NCBI GenBank assembly: GCA_028554755.1
Contig: JAPTOF010000016.1
Location: forward strand, 12,849,501 to 12,913,500
DNA from: Cordia subcordata
Lineage: Eukaryota; Streptophyta; Magnoliopsida; Boraginales; Cordiaceae
Direction: 5' to 3'
Length of the DNA stretch: 64,000 nucleotides
The notes beneath the pieces are model-generated. The model worked only from the letters and a program-made list of their open reading frames with translations, was not told the DNA's origin and searched no databases. Positions 12,136-24,000 of this stretch are shown in pieces; within the stretch, counting starts at the first letter, position 1; every line of letters starts with the position of its first letter. The position numbers were made by a program, and so were the translations under genes.

Positions 12136-12990
12136 TGTTGGTCTCTAATAATAGTTTGTAGCTTTTGTTTATGTCAAAAAGATCGTAAATTCTAATCACA
12201 AAAACAATTATGTTAGACAATTCATTCTAAACATGAAGTTAAATTTTCTTTTTAGAATTTTAAATTAGATTTTTTTTCTGAATTTTAGTTTTTCTTTTAA
12301 ATTAGAAATTATTATAATGAGACAAAAACTTCAAATCAAGTAATTTTTAAAGGTCTCGAACTTGAGTTATTGTTGGCGTGAGGAAAAATCTCTATTAATT
12401 TCTTTTAAAATGAGAGGAAAAAGATATTATTAAATATTATTACTAGCCTCATTGCTTGCTACTTTTATCCATCTTTGCTCTAGATTTTGGACCCTTTTCA
12501 ATTGACTAGTTCCTAGATCAAGTTCGGACAAGAAAAGAATCTTTCATTGTGAGCTTGCGCAAGAAAATTAATTGGTCACATAGAAATTGTAAGAGGACAC
12601 GATATGCTCGACGCAGGGTTAGAATCTGACCGAAGCTGTCCCCAAAGGTTTGATGCTGGAAGGGAGATTTTCCAAGCAAACAACAGCTAAAGCAAATCAT
12701 AAGCTATTGATCATGGATGTGGCATGCTAGACTCGCATACCGTCAACTGAACAGAGGAAGACAACAGAAATTGATTCTGCAAAGCAGTGACAGTTGTTTG
12801 CAGTCGACGCACCTCATTAGAAGTATAGCCGACGTGCTACATTGAAGAAGCAAGTTGTCAAGTTGAGGTGAAGGTAAAAGTGCGCTAATTACAGTACAAG
12901 TTCCTACACCAAATTCCGGACATAGGGAAGAAACCCGTTGATATCAATTTACGCCAACATCAACTGTTTGACGAAAGTTTGCACCCCAAA
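12136..12990. other. Spacer without recognised features
   Basis: The first part (to about 12430) is AT-rich. From about 12480 to 12980 composition is more balanced but no long frame, repeat partner or motif was found. It could be old transposon sequence. Confidence 0.4.
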
Positions 12991-13753
12991 AGCTAGTTTG
13001 GCTTTCGGTTTAAAAATATCATTTTGTATAAAGATATTTTAGAAACGAACTTTTAATTTAAATGACTTTTGGTAAAAATAGAAATATGTTTGGCCACTTT
13101 TATATGAAATGGACTTTTATTAAATGAGTTGATGTTTGGCTTTGCGTTTAAAAATAATGGTTCGTTGTGTAAATTACCAAAAGAGGCATTTTGACGCTTT
13201 TAATAATAAACTATTATTTGCTCTATATAATATATTTTTGATTTTGATTATATTTTAAATTGTTTGAACAAATTTTTAAAAAATTACAGTTAAATAATAA
13301 TTATTTTTTAGTAATTAATAAATAAAATATAGTTTTATTAATTTTAATTATTATTAAATTTATTAATTATTTATTACTAAATTGATGTAATTACTTATTA
13401 TACATTTTATTAATTTTTATTATTTTATTTTATTAAAATTTAAACTTTTAATTTTATTTTCTATTTTTAATTATTATATTTCATTTATTTTTAATTATAA
13501 TTTTAATTCAAGAAAAATATTAATAATTAAAACAATGAGGTCATTTTTGTCTTAAAACTTTTGAAAACTCCTTCCTGCAAATTGCAAAGGAAGAAATAAA
13601 AAGTTTTAACTTCTCTGTTTGACGCCAAAACTCCATTAACTTTTCGTTCAAACCAACTTTTAAAATGAAAAATCATACACCCTCATTTTACCAAAACTGA
13701 CTTTTAAGTTACAAAAGTCAGCTTGGCTCTTCAAAACGAAAACCAAACTAGCT
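12991..13753. mobile_element. Candidate MITE, 763 bp, ends AGCTAGTTTGG
   Basis: The left end reads AGCTAGTTTGGCTTTCG and the right end, reverse complemented, AGCTAGTTTGGTTTTCG, so terminal inverted repeats match over about 17 bases with one mismatch and similarity continues inward. The interior is extremely AT-rich with no open frame. The flanking trinucleotides (AAA and CTA/TAA) do not give a clean target duplication, so the superfamily is left open; PIF/Harbinger or hAT are both possible. Confidence 0.6.
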
Positions 13754-14980
13754 CTAAAGACATCACCCAAAATCAATATTTTGTCAAAACCGTGATAAAT
13801 GCATTCAGCCCTAATTTTTCCAAACAAAACAACTCATATATATATATATATATAAAATTAAAAAATGAAAAAATTAGAAACTAAAAAATTTAAAAAGTAA
13901 AAATAAAAAATAGAAAATTAACGAATTAAGAATTAAAAACTAAAAAATAAAAATTTTAAAGATTAAAAAAATTGAAAACTAAAAACTAAAATTAGAAAAT
14001 CCAACATTGAAATAAGTAAAAGTTTATAATTTAAAATTAAAAATAAAAAATTAATTGATTAAAATATTAGGAAGTTACAAAATTAAAATTATGAATGCAA
14101 AAAGATAAAAATTAAAAGACCTAATTAATGTTTTATATTTTGTAATTTATTATGTAACCATAACATTTTTTATACTATTATTAGTAAATTAACTTATAAC
14201 AACATTTCAATTTACCAAAACAAAATTGTAAACCAAACACTTATTTCTTACAAAATACTTATCAGATAATATTTATTATATTTTAAATTTAAGATAAGAT
14301 TATACCAAACACGACAATAATATCCTTTTCTTTTCTTTTTTTTTCCTTTTTGGCGAGAACAAACTTGAAAGCTAATTAACATCATAAATACTTATAATGA
14401 GTCAGGCCGACACGCAGAATTTGGTTTAGGAGTTGCTCTTCTATCCATCTGAACTGACATCTATCCATAATATACATACATACATATATACACACACACA
14501 TTATATAATAAAGCAAAATAAGTTATAATTTCGTATTGCCAAGTAGTGCTTTATATGACAAGCTTTCCATAATTACTTATTAATTAAATATTCCCATTCT
14601 TAGGTCATTTTTTGTTTTCCTCATTTATTCAGTTTCATTCCTATATTAAACGTTTTAATTTAATTAATATTATGTCTTTTCTCTATAAATATTATCATTG
14701 TTTTATTAATTCTATAATATATAATTGTTTCAATAACTATTTAGTAAGATGCAAAAACTCTATAATTTTAATATATCCAATCACATATATCGCTCACCGT
14801 GCATTGCACAGGTATCATACTAGTATATGTGTATGTATATGTATATATATATATATGTATAGTCTAAAATAAAAATTTACAAAACTACAAATTTCTCTAA
14901 AAATTTTTACAAATTTTTATTCTACGCTTACAAACTTTTTTATGCAAGCGCTGTTTGTTTTTTCTCTCATAGAGCATGAA
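13754..14980. other. AT-rich intergenic DNA
   Basis: The region is dominated by A and T homopolymer-like runs, a TA microsatellite at about 13834-13852 and CATA/CACA runs near 14470-14500 and TATG/TA runs near 14825-14860. No gene-like frame was recognised. Confidence 0.5.
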
Positions 14981-14991
14981 AGATGAACCTT

Positions 14992-15133
14992 CACGTGATT
15001 AATTTTGACTTTGGTCTCGTGTGCAACATGTCAGGGGCAAAGTAAACAAAGTAAAACGTGGTAGCATATAAAGCGCTTAAAACCTCATGGATGCACACGT
15101 GTAACTTTGACAATTCAAGCTATTCTCCACGTG
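14992..15133 (+). promoter_or_regulatory. G-box/ABRE cluster upstream of the glyoxalase-like gene
   Basis: CACGTG occurs at 14992-14997, 15096-15101 and 15128-15133, and ACGTGG at 15056-15061, all within 290 bp of the start codon. A TATA-like TATAAAG sits at 15067-15073. CACGTG is the core bound by bZIP and bHLH factors, including ABA and light signalling factors. If the TATA box is used, the two downstream motifs lie in the leader. The motifs are read directly; their function is inferred. Confidence 0.5.
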
Positions 15134-15273
15134 TATAACAACGTTTCATCATGAAGTTCTTCGGAAGACAGAAAGCTAATTAAGGCATACATCTCACAAT
15201 TTTCTCAACTACCCTAATGTCTTTGTACCTTGAGGTTAACAAATATAGTGAAGAACAAAAGAGAAGAGATAAT

Positions 15274-16145
15274 ATGGCATCAAACATTAAGCCAGCATTT
15301 GCTTACACCGTGGTGTACGTCAAAGATGTCGCAAAATCTGTTGCATTCTACGCCAAGGCCTTTGGCTTCAATGTTCGTTTCGTAGACCATTCTCGCAGGT
15401 AAACATATTATATATGATCAGGATTATTAAAGAGAGAATATAATGGAGAATTAGTTCCTGCATCAATACTTTTTGTCGTTTACTTGATTTCATGTATCAA
15501 AAGCAAATTCTCTTATATGATTCTGGCTTTGTTATCATTATTATTAACAGGGACGGAACCAAAAAAAATTTCTACTTGTGTCAATATAAAAATATTAGTA
15601 TATATAAAAAGTTTGATATTGGGGATTAGGAATATCTCAAGTAATTGAAGTTTGATATTGAAATTATTGGTGGATTGATCTATGAAGTATCCGATGATGG
15701 ATGGAATGTACAGGTGGGGAGAGTTAGAGAGTGGGCAAACCACGATAGCCTTTACGCCGGCGCACCAGCATGAGACGGATGACTTAACGGGTGAGATCCG
15801 GCAGTCCAACCAAAAGAGAAACTCAGTCGAGGTTTGCTTTGATTATTCCGACGTTGATGCTGCCTACAAGGTAACACGCATGGTCGAGTTTATTATGCAA
15901 CATTTTTATAAACATGAATTGTGTCTAAGTAAAATGAAGCATGAGGTATTTGCTTTTTTTATTTTTATTTTTGGGTTAATTGTATATGACTATTATTGTG
16001 TCAGAGAGCAGTAGAAAATGGAGCAGTGGCTGTGAGCGAACCTGAGGAAAAAGAATGGGGACAGAAAGTTGGGTACCTGCGAGACATTGATGGAAATACA
16101 GTGAGGATCGGGAGCTATGTGGATCAATCAAAAACTCACCACTAA
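15274..16145 (+). CDS. Glyoxalase/VOC-superfamily protein (lactoylglutathione lyase-like), 3 exons
   Basis: Exons 15274-15398, 15714-15870 and 16005-16145 join with consistent GT-AG borders into 140 residues. The protein starts MASNIKPAFAYTVVYVKD, enters a VOC fold (AFYAKAFGFNVRF near 26-38), continues WGELESGQTTIAF (about 43-55) and VEVCFDYSDVDAAYK, and ends with GYLRDIDGNTVRIGSY. This is a single-domain glyoxalase-like protein common in plants and bacteria. Related proteins bind a metal and act on small electrophiles, but the substrate of this group is not established, so I do not call it glyoxalase I. An in-frame ATG at 15217 would add 19 residues; I prefer 15274 because homologues begin at MAS. 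No defect seen. Confidence 0.88.
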
Positions 16146-17820
16146 TCATCACCAGGAATGCATGCATGCTTGGAGTGACACTACCCCTTAATTACGCTTG
16201 TGCACCTTTGCTTTGTTTATTCTCAATAAATTCTACTTTCTACGTTAAAAGCATCTGTATAGAGGAGAACTCCACAGTACACTTAGAAAATAAATGAATT
16301 TATCTTTCGTGCCCATCCCGGTATTGCGCATCTAAATAATTTTACCTAGCGGTGGTCTCGTGTTCGATTTCCGCGAAGCCGGGAGGGACTTAATTGCTGG
16401 GTGTTACTATCGTACCAAGATCAAACCAGGGACATCAGCTCTACGATACGATCCTACAGCTGTTAAAGCCCCATTTACATACGTTAACCATGTTAATGTT
16501 CCGTAAATACCAATTTGCAGTCCGAGCTCTATAACAGATGGTGCTTCAATAGAAATTGGTGAGCTTTTCAAAGCGTTCTACAGCTGAGGCATTAATCCCC
16601 TCCTAGGTGGAATTAAAGGTTTATATGTTCATAATTTTTATATTATAAGTTTATAATTTTTTTTATACGTTTATAATTTTTATATCTTGACATTTCACAT
16701 TTTTTTTATATTCATAATTTTTATACTATATGCTCACAATTTCTTACCAATGTGTTCACAGTTTTATACTACATTTTCAACAAGTCTGCTTAAATCTGAT
16801 TTCCGAAAAACACACAACATAGAAGTCAAAAAAATTTGTTTTACTAACAAAATTTTATTTATTTCTGTTACAAAACAAAAGCTCAAAAGCTTTACAAAGC
16901 TGACAAAAATTAACTTGTGAGCTCAGATCTCAACTGCAGAATTAGAAAAATGGGAAAACTTTTTAACAACTTCAATTACAAGAAAAGGTTCACATCTCCC
17001 ACTTTTAGTAGAAAGTAAAGTAAATTTTGCTTTTAGAAGCCATAAGGGCAACAAAAATTGGAAACTTTATTAAAAAATAAGCAAAACTTAAGAACCTAAA
17101 GAAAAGGGATCAATATTACTTGAGAACACAAAGTACTAGTGAACCTCTATCAAATCATATGAGGCAGACTTCTTCTTCCTCCACCTTATTCTTTAGCGAA
17201 GCAACAATAGGCTCTATGAAAGTCCTACATACATAATCATCCCTTTCTATGATGCCTGTATAGAAACCCTAGATATTCCAATCTCGTGGAGATTTCATAC
17301 TTCAATTCAGAGATGAAACAACTGATCGTTGATTAATTTGACAAAATCATTTTTAGTTTTAGAAACTTAGAGAGAGAAAGAGAGAGGGAGGGGGAGAGAG
17401 AGAGCGAGAGATTAAAGGCGAGAGGCAGTGTGTATTTATTTGTAAGTTTTTTTTTAAAAGATATGGCGCATGTAAGACACGTGACATAAGGTGCGCCTTG
17501 CTCTTTGGGTGTGTAATAGTTAGGGTGTATGGTATAATTTGCATATACCCAAGCTAGGTATACTTGAGTAGCTAGGTATACCTAAGGCACGCGTCTATTT
17601 TTTTTTTTTTAAAAAAAATAGATTTGGGTAGTTTGTAACAAAACTTGAAGCAGCTACTTTCTTCTCTCTCCTCTTTTGACCAACATTATTCTCCTCTCTT
17701 TCCTCTTCTAATCAATGAAACTTCGACGTCTGATCAATTTGATTCAATCAGTATTTGAATTTGCATCATTTTTTTGTGATTTCGCAGTACTCGTTCATGT
17801 TTTTTGTTGTCTTCATCTCG
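16146..17820. other. Intergenic DNA with GA microsatellite
   Basis: After the glyoxalase stop comes a short 3' region with AATAAA near 16225. A patch at 16345-16400 resembles a tRNA-type B box but lacks a convincing partner. From 16600 the DNA is AT-rich with TTCATAATTT/TTCACA words similar to those around the Ulp1-like locus. A GA-rich microsatellite occupies about 17367-17412 and an AG/TC mixed region follows. No gene was recognised. Confidence 0.5.
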
Positions 17821-17879
17821 TTGTTGTTAAGGTTTATTTAAATTATGTAATGTAGTTGTCAAAGTTGTTTGCTTGATTT

Positions 17880-19785
17880 AGTGTTGATTGTTATTCGATT
17901 TAGGTCATACTTGTGCATATTAGAGTTTATATGTTCATAGTTGAAATTAGGACTTAAATGCTACATTAATGTGCATTTGTTACTTATTTTAGGTGTGATT
18001 TGGAGAGAGAATTGAAGCTTAATTGAGAGTGCTTGGTGTGTGCAACAAATCCAAGGGTGTTTTGGACATAAAGGAATGAAGAAACGTGCATTTGGAAGTG
18101 GCTGGGCGAAGCAAAAAGCAACTGAGGCAAAACTGAGCGTAACGGGAGCTAAATTCAGAGCTTGCAACCAAAAAGGATATGGACAAATTTTGGAAATGTT
18201 TTAGGGTGCAACAGATGGCTTGAGAGATCCCCTATGGCGATACAAATCCATAGGAAAAAACGAGCGATGAACATTTTACTACCAAGACCGATTGAGCTTC
18301 TATCAACGCAGGTCGACCGGTCAACAAGCCAAATCAAAATCTGGGCCAATTTTCCCCGGATGACTTAGGCCAAAATCCAGTCGATTGGTTGGGCCCCCGG
18401 CTGGATGCGTTGATAGCTCTATTTAAGCCACTTTTCAGCCATTTTTGAAAAGAATTAACACCCAATTCACACACCCACTTCCCTAAACCCAAAATGCACC
18501 TAGAACCATCTCACACACTCACTTCTAAACACATTTTAGCACTAGGAATTAAGCCTCTAAGAGGATCAAACACAAGGATTTGGGCATAGCTCTTGGATTG
18601 TAAATATATGGCTTTGGATAAAGAAGTAGCCTCTTTGTCTCTCTTCTATCCTAAGTTAATTTATGTTTAATTAGAGCTATGTGGGGTGATTTACTCTTGT
18701 ATTATGGATGATTATTATATTATTGTTATGGATATTTGATGGATTTATGCTTTATGCTTAGGGTTTCAAATGCTATTTTATATATACATGTCTATGTGTT
18801 TGTTGAAATGTCTTAATGATGTAGCATATGTATATTGAAGTCTATTATGCTATTAACCATTTCTAAATCATTATGCTAGCATGTCTATGTGTTTGTGTGA
18901 TGATTACACGAAGTGGGTATACTTATATACATGTCTATGTGTGTGTTAGCATCCTTAATAGCATAAATTGCTTTTGTTGCTTATGTGTCGAGTGTAATTG
19001 CTTAAATTGGTGTAATCTAAGTATGTTTATGTGCTTAGTAGTAGAAAACCCCAGATATTCTCGAATTCCATGCCTTAGATGTGTTTGCAATACCCGCTAT
19101 TGTGATGATGATCGGTGGTGCATAACTAATGGATAGCCTAGGTTGAGTCTCCCTTAGCTTTAAATCCAACTAAGGGGTTTCAGGGTAGGTTAGTCAACCT
19201 AAGATGAACTAGGTCTTAGCTTTAAATCCAGCCAATAGTTTAGACGCTAGAGTTAGATCGATCTAGGTCACTTAGAATCCTAACTAGCTAGTCCTATAGC
19301 CCTAAGTCACAGAGACCATATGCCATGGCTCTAGGGGTCAACACCTAGGGACGGATTTGCACTGAGGCCTAGGGTGTAATTAGAAGGTTAATTAGGAGAC
19401 TAGACGAGAGCAACCAAGTATAATCCATCAAGTAACCCTAGAAAGACGTAGTAATCACCATAAACAAGACGTAATCACCTTAGTCCCCCATTTCTGACGT
19501 TTGAATCCCCTTAGATCACTTGATTCCCCCATCACACACACACACATACACTTTTTATTTTCTCACCTTTAGATTAATTTTATCTTTTTCTAAGCCCCCT
19601 TTAAACTAAAAACCCCAAAAACATTGTAGTTAAGGCCTCAACTCGTAGCTTTTAGAACATACGTAGCTTAGGACACCATATACGTTAAGCCTACCCGTGG
19701 ATTTGACCCCGCACTCACACACACTGTACTACACACGACCTGTGCGCTTGCGGGCTATTTAGGCTTGGGCTTAAATAGCATATCA
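17880..19785 (+). mobile_element. LTR of a Ty3/gypsy-like family, probably solo (copy 1)
   Basis: This region matches 62170-64000 in the same orientation over most of its length, including TTAGGTCATA near the start and GAAAGACGTAGTAATCACCATAA near 19441. Its right end, CATATCA (19779-19785), mirrors TGATGTG at the start of the other copy (62107). A TATA-like TATTTAAG lies at 18420-18427, as in the other copy (62760-62767), which sets transcription on the plus strand. No primer-binding site follows 19785, so it is likely a solo LTR or a fragment. The exact left border is uncertain because similarity fades above 17880, and no target duplication was found. Confidence 0.65.
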
Positions 19786-20355
19786 AACATTCTTTTTGAA
19801 CTCTGTGGACTTCACTCATAAATGTTCTGATCATGTATTAATAAATCATATACAACAAATATAATATTATTGAAGTCGTAATATTGGTTTTGTGATTGCA
19901 TAGCATATTATACGTGGCCATGGAACAACTTAAGAAAAACTGACAAGAGCTCGAGTAGTGTGTAACTTACTGTCCTCTTCTTGCCATTTTTAACTGGTTT
20001 CGCTTGTTGATTTTGACAGATCAACGTGTGCTAGGGTTTGTGCAATGGATTTTTAATTTATGAGAGATGGAGAGTCCATTTGTATTATGAGAGTAGTGGT
20101 AGAGTTAGTGGTGGTTGGGGTTTGGTTAATTGGATTTTTGAGTGGGGGTTATGGTTAATTGTGTTGGAAATAGTGCCATTGGGTTTCAAAAAGTAATTGA
20201 AGTTAAAGGTGGGAGTATTCTGGCGAGAAATAGAAGAAGTATTGGGGATTTATTCTAATATTTTTTAATTCAATTTTTTCAATTTTAAAACTTAATTTTT
20301 TTATTGTAAAACTGTATGTATATATAATATGTGTACATATATAAACATATATATA

Positions 20356-20387
<32 letters not shown>

Positions 20388-21000
20388 CATATTTGTATAA
20401 TTTATATATTATTTTTATCGTTAATGTATTATTAAGTCTAGAATCTTTAGAAGTTGTGATGGGAGTGTTCTAGCAGGAAAGAAAATGTATTACTTATATA
20501 TTTATTTTGACTAATAGGTTTATAAAATTAATAAGCCTATTGAATTTTTTATGTGTAACATTAAAATTAAATATTGATAATGTGTAAGATTTCTTTTTTA
20601 AAGTTTATTTAGTAAACAATTTTAAACATCACATTATAGTATACATTTTCTTAATGTTCATCATCACAATTTGTAAATTGGACGTTCAACATTTTTTTAA
20701 TTTTGACATTCTAAATATTTTTGTGATATTGGGAATTTTTTAATATTTTTTTGAAATTTTTTTCTTTATCTTCAACATATTAAATTTTTTGAAAGTTAGA
20801 ATTACTAATTTTTTTTAATTTAGTTGTTTTAAAATCAATGTTTATTTACATTGAAAATTAAAAATATTTAATTAAAAACTTTAATTAAAAGTTCACAATG
20901 TTTAAACTACACATTCAGAAATTCTAAATTATATTCCAAGTTTTAAATTTAATGTTTTCAACAACGCCCGAATGGGTAGTTAAGATAATATAAATTCAAT
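19786..21000. other. AT-rich DNA with TG microsatellite
   Basis: There is a compound TATA/TG/TATG microsatellite at about 20332-20390. From about 20600 the sequence carries repeated AATGTTCA and TTCACAATG words like those near the Ulp1-like remnant. No gene-like frame was found. A low-complexity serine/phenylalanine-rich frame at 21017-21559 is not supported as a gene. Confidence 0.45.
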
Positions 21001-24000
21001 CTTCGCAAAACATAAATTGAATGTTGACAACATGCAAGTTAGAAATTCACAAAACATAACTTCGATGTTCAGCAAAAGTGAAAGGTGTTGCTTTTTACAT
21101 GTAATTTCACAATATTTGAAGCTAATGTTCACAAAAAGAAGTAAACTCAAGATGAAACTGGAAATAATAAAGCACTGCTTATTCCAAAATAGTTCTCTGT
21201 CCTCCCTTTCCTCCTACTTTTCTACCTCGTTTTCCTCCTCCTTTTACACCATATCTTTCTCCTCTTTTTGCATTTGGACCAAGATTGGTCACATGTTATT
21301 TTTGTCTCTTTTTCAGTGTAATTATCTCTTCATCTTCTTGTTTCTTCTTTTTGCTTTGACCTGTTTTGTGTCCTTTTTGTTGTTGTTGTTGTTGCTTCTT
21401 TCTTTTCTTTTCATTTCATTAGTAATTTCTACATATCTTTTTGCAAGATATTTGAGCTCTGCAAGGAAAATGTTTTATTTGTGCACTAGCAGCTCGGCAA
21501 TAATTTCTAATCTTGTAATTACCATTGGCTGCAAAGATAGAAAATATATGGAAGTTTAGTAGAAGAATGATCATCAGATGGAAGTGTAATTATTGTAATT
21601 TGTAAGTTTGCATATGCTTAATTGCAAATATGCCACAATCAACTTTGTTTCTTTCATCTCTTCAAGGCATTTGCATCATCACAGTAGTAAAATCTTTGGC
21701 ATTTGGACATGGATGTCTTTTGTATGCCAAGAATTTAGATAGAGGTCCTTTTTGTAGACAATAAAAGATAATTTACTATTGTTTGTAAAATAAATTTTGT
21801 ATACTTTTGTTGATTTATATAAGTGCTTATGTTGCCTTACTGCAAGATTGACCAATGTGCATAAATTTGCTCATCATGGCTACTGTTGTTATCCATAATC
21901 TGGTGTAGTCTTTTCTTGAAATTGTAACAAAACACAAAATAGTGCTCCTACTCATACAACTAGATGAAGAGCTGTAGTTTTTGTGAACAAATGGGGTTAG
22001 TTATGTGAACATGTAGCCTGATATTTGTGAACGTTTATAATAAAACTTATGAACATGTATTGGAAGCTAACATTTTTAAAGATTTTATTTGAATGAGATG
22101 AAAACAGTTAGCTTTTATTGTTAGTAGGTTACATCTAATTTTCACATACCAATTCAACTTGAAGTGCGTCTATCCTTGGGCAAGCTTGTAGATGTTCTTC
22201 CATTTTTCTTTTAAATAATGCCGCAAGCCTACTACGTGGCCAATTCATGCTCTCTTCCGTTACAAGTGGACTTTGCAAGGAAAAAAAAATTGAATTAATT
22301 AAATTCTAGTTTTATTATTTGATGCTACTAGTTTTATGTAATCGTGATGCTTACCAAGGCATCAAATGTTGTGAAGAATCTTCTTGGGCTATTTGGATTT
22401 AAGTTTCTCTCTTTGGTGTTTAAGTAATAACACCTAATTGTGAGTACAGTTTGGTTCACATATTGCCCTAGTTTTAAGGAATAGAAGTCACTTCTTGTTA
22501 ACATGTAACTTCCTTCTTGTCTAAATTTAAAAACATGTTCTTGCAAACAATTTATGATAGGGAACTTAATAAGAAAGCAGTTGTTGATTTATTTAGATGG
22601 AATATACAAAAAAACCTTGTTGGTGGCTAGTACAAGAAATATTCAATTATTGCTAGTTGTAGATCTAATAGGGTGTTTCTTCTTGCATTGTATTTTGTCA
22701 TGTAAGGTGATCTTAGTATTTTTGCCACCATTTACTCCCTTTTTGATCTTGAAATGTCAATTCTATCGTCATCACTTTTTAGTGGCACGATTCTTAGCAA
22801 AGTTGGCTCATCAATTTTATCACCCCATAAGACTCGTGCAAGAGCGGTACACGAAGTGTTAGGAAATTGTGATGACAATCCATGATATTGTTCTTTTTCC
22901 TTATCATTGAAATGTACATATTCTCTTGCAATTGATCCAACATTTTCAACATTTGATTCTTGTTCTTTATCATTTGCTTGATTGTTTGATTCCCGTGGGT
23001 TTGTAGGAGGTTGTTCTTGTTGATGTTGTTCTTTTTTCTCATGTAGAATGAAAGTACATCAAAGTCTTGTTTCTTCATTTTTTCTATTTTAGCTTGTATT
23101 GTATTATCAATCATCTCCATCACTTTTTCGTTATTGAGAAAGCCATCTTCTAGTTCTTCTTGTTCTTGGGATGGTTGTGAGTTGTGAACATCTGCTGTCA
23201 TTTGTAGTAAAGAAAGATTCTTAGACTCAAGCTTTTTGATTGATCTGCTCCCTTGATGCTTTAATCAGACTTCTTCCATAACTCCTTTCAGTCTATTAAA
23301 TGAATTGAGGACTTCCATTGTCGCTGTTACGAGCTTGTTGATGATGTTCTGTTGATTCATTTTGTTAGTATATTGCATATATTGTATTGTTTTACACAGG
23401 TAATACTGTGAAAACAAAGTGCTCTATCATAGACAATACGATTATGAACATATTTTGTTGGCATTGAAAACATGGAAAAATGGTCTTGTGAACATATCAG
23501 CTTTCATGTTTATTGATGGTGATTATCTTATATCATATTTGATCTGTGCAATTGTTAATCACAAACTAAATTAGTTACAAGGAAAAGAATTTGCATAAAT
23601 TTCTAGCAGCTCAACTAATATAGCTATTTAATAAATCAAATCTCTCTTTGCTATCAACCTATGAAAAACCTAGTCAAAATTCAAGCACAATATATGTAAG
23701 GGGTTCAACACTCTTTAATTTTATGAATTGAGGGTATCAAAAAAATAGAACAATAATTAAATCAGCAACAATTTAGTTTATGAATAACTTAAAAATCTTC
23801 ATTTGTGTACATATTTGATTGTCATTGTGAGCATGGAAAAGTGGTCTAGTGAACATATCAGTTTTTATATTTAGTGATGGTGATTACCTTATTTCATGTT
23901 TCATGTGGTAGTTTGATGATTCATATGGTTCTGAAAATGTTGTGTATATATGAAAAGATAGAGTTTCTAGATTTTACCTCCTCTTCATTTTCTTGTGGTA

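Noticed and set aside
16340..16410. tRNA B-box-like GTGTTCGATTTC, possible SINE
   Set aside because: No convincing A box at the right distance, no A- or T-rich tail and no target duplication.
17880..19785. Full-length retrotransposon starting at this LTR
   Set aside because: No primer-binding site, gag or pol follows 19785; the downstream sequence belongs to the motif-rich Ulp1-like region.
21017..21559. 180-codon plus-strand frame
   Set aside because: Serine, phenylalanine and leucine-rich low complexity over T-rich DNA, with no domain; the opposite strand is lysine-rich and interrupted.
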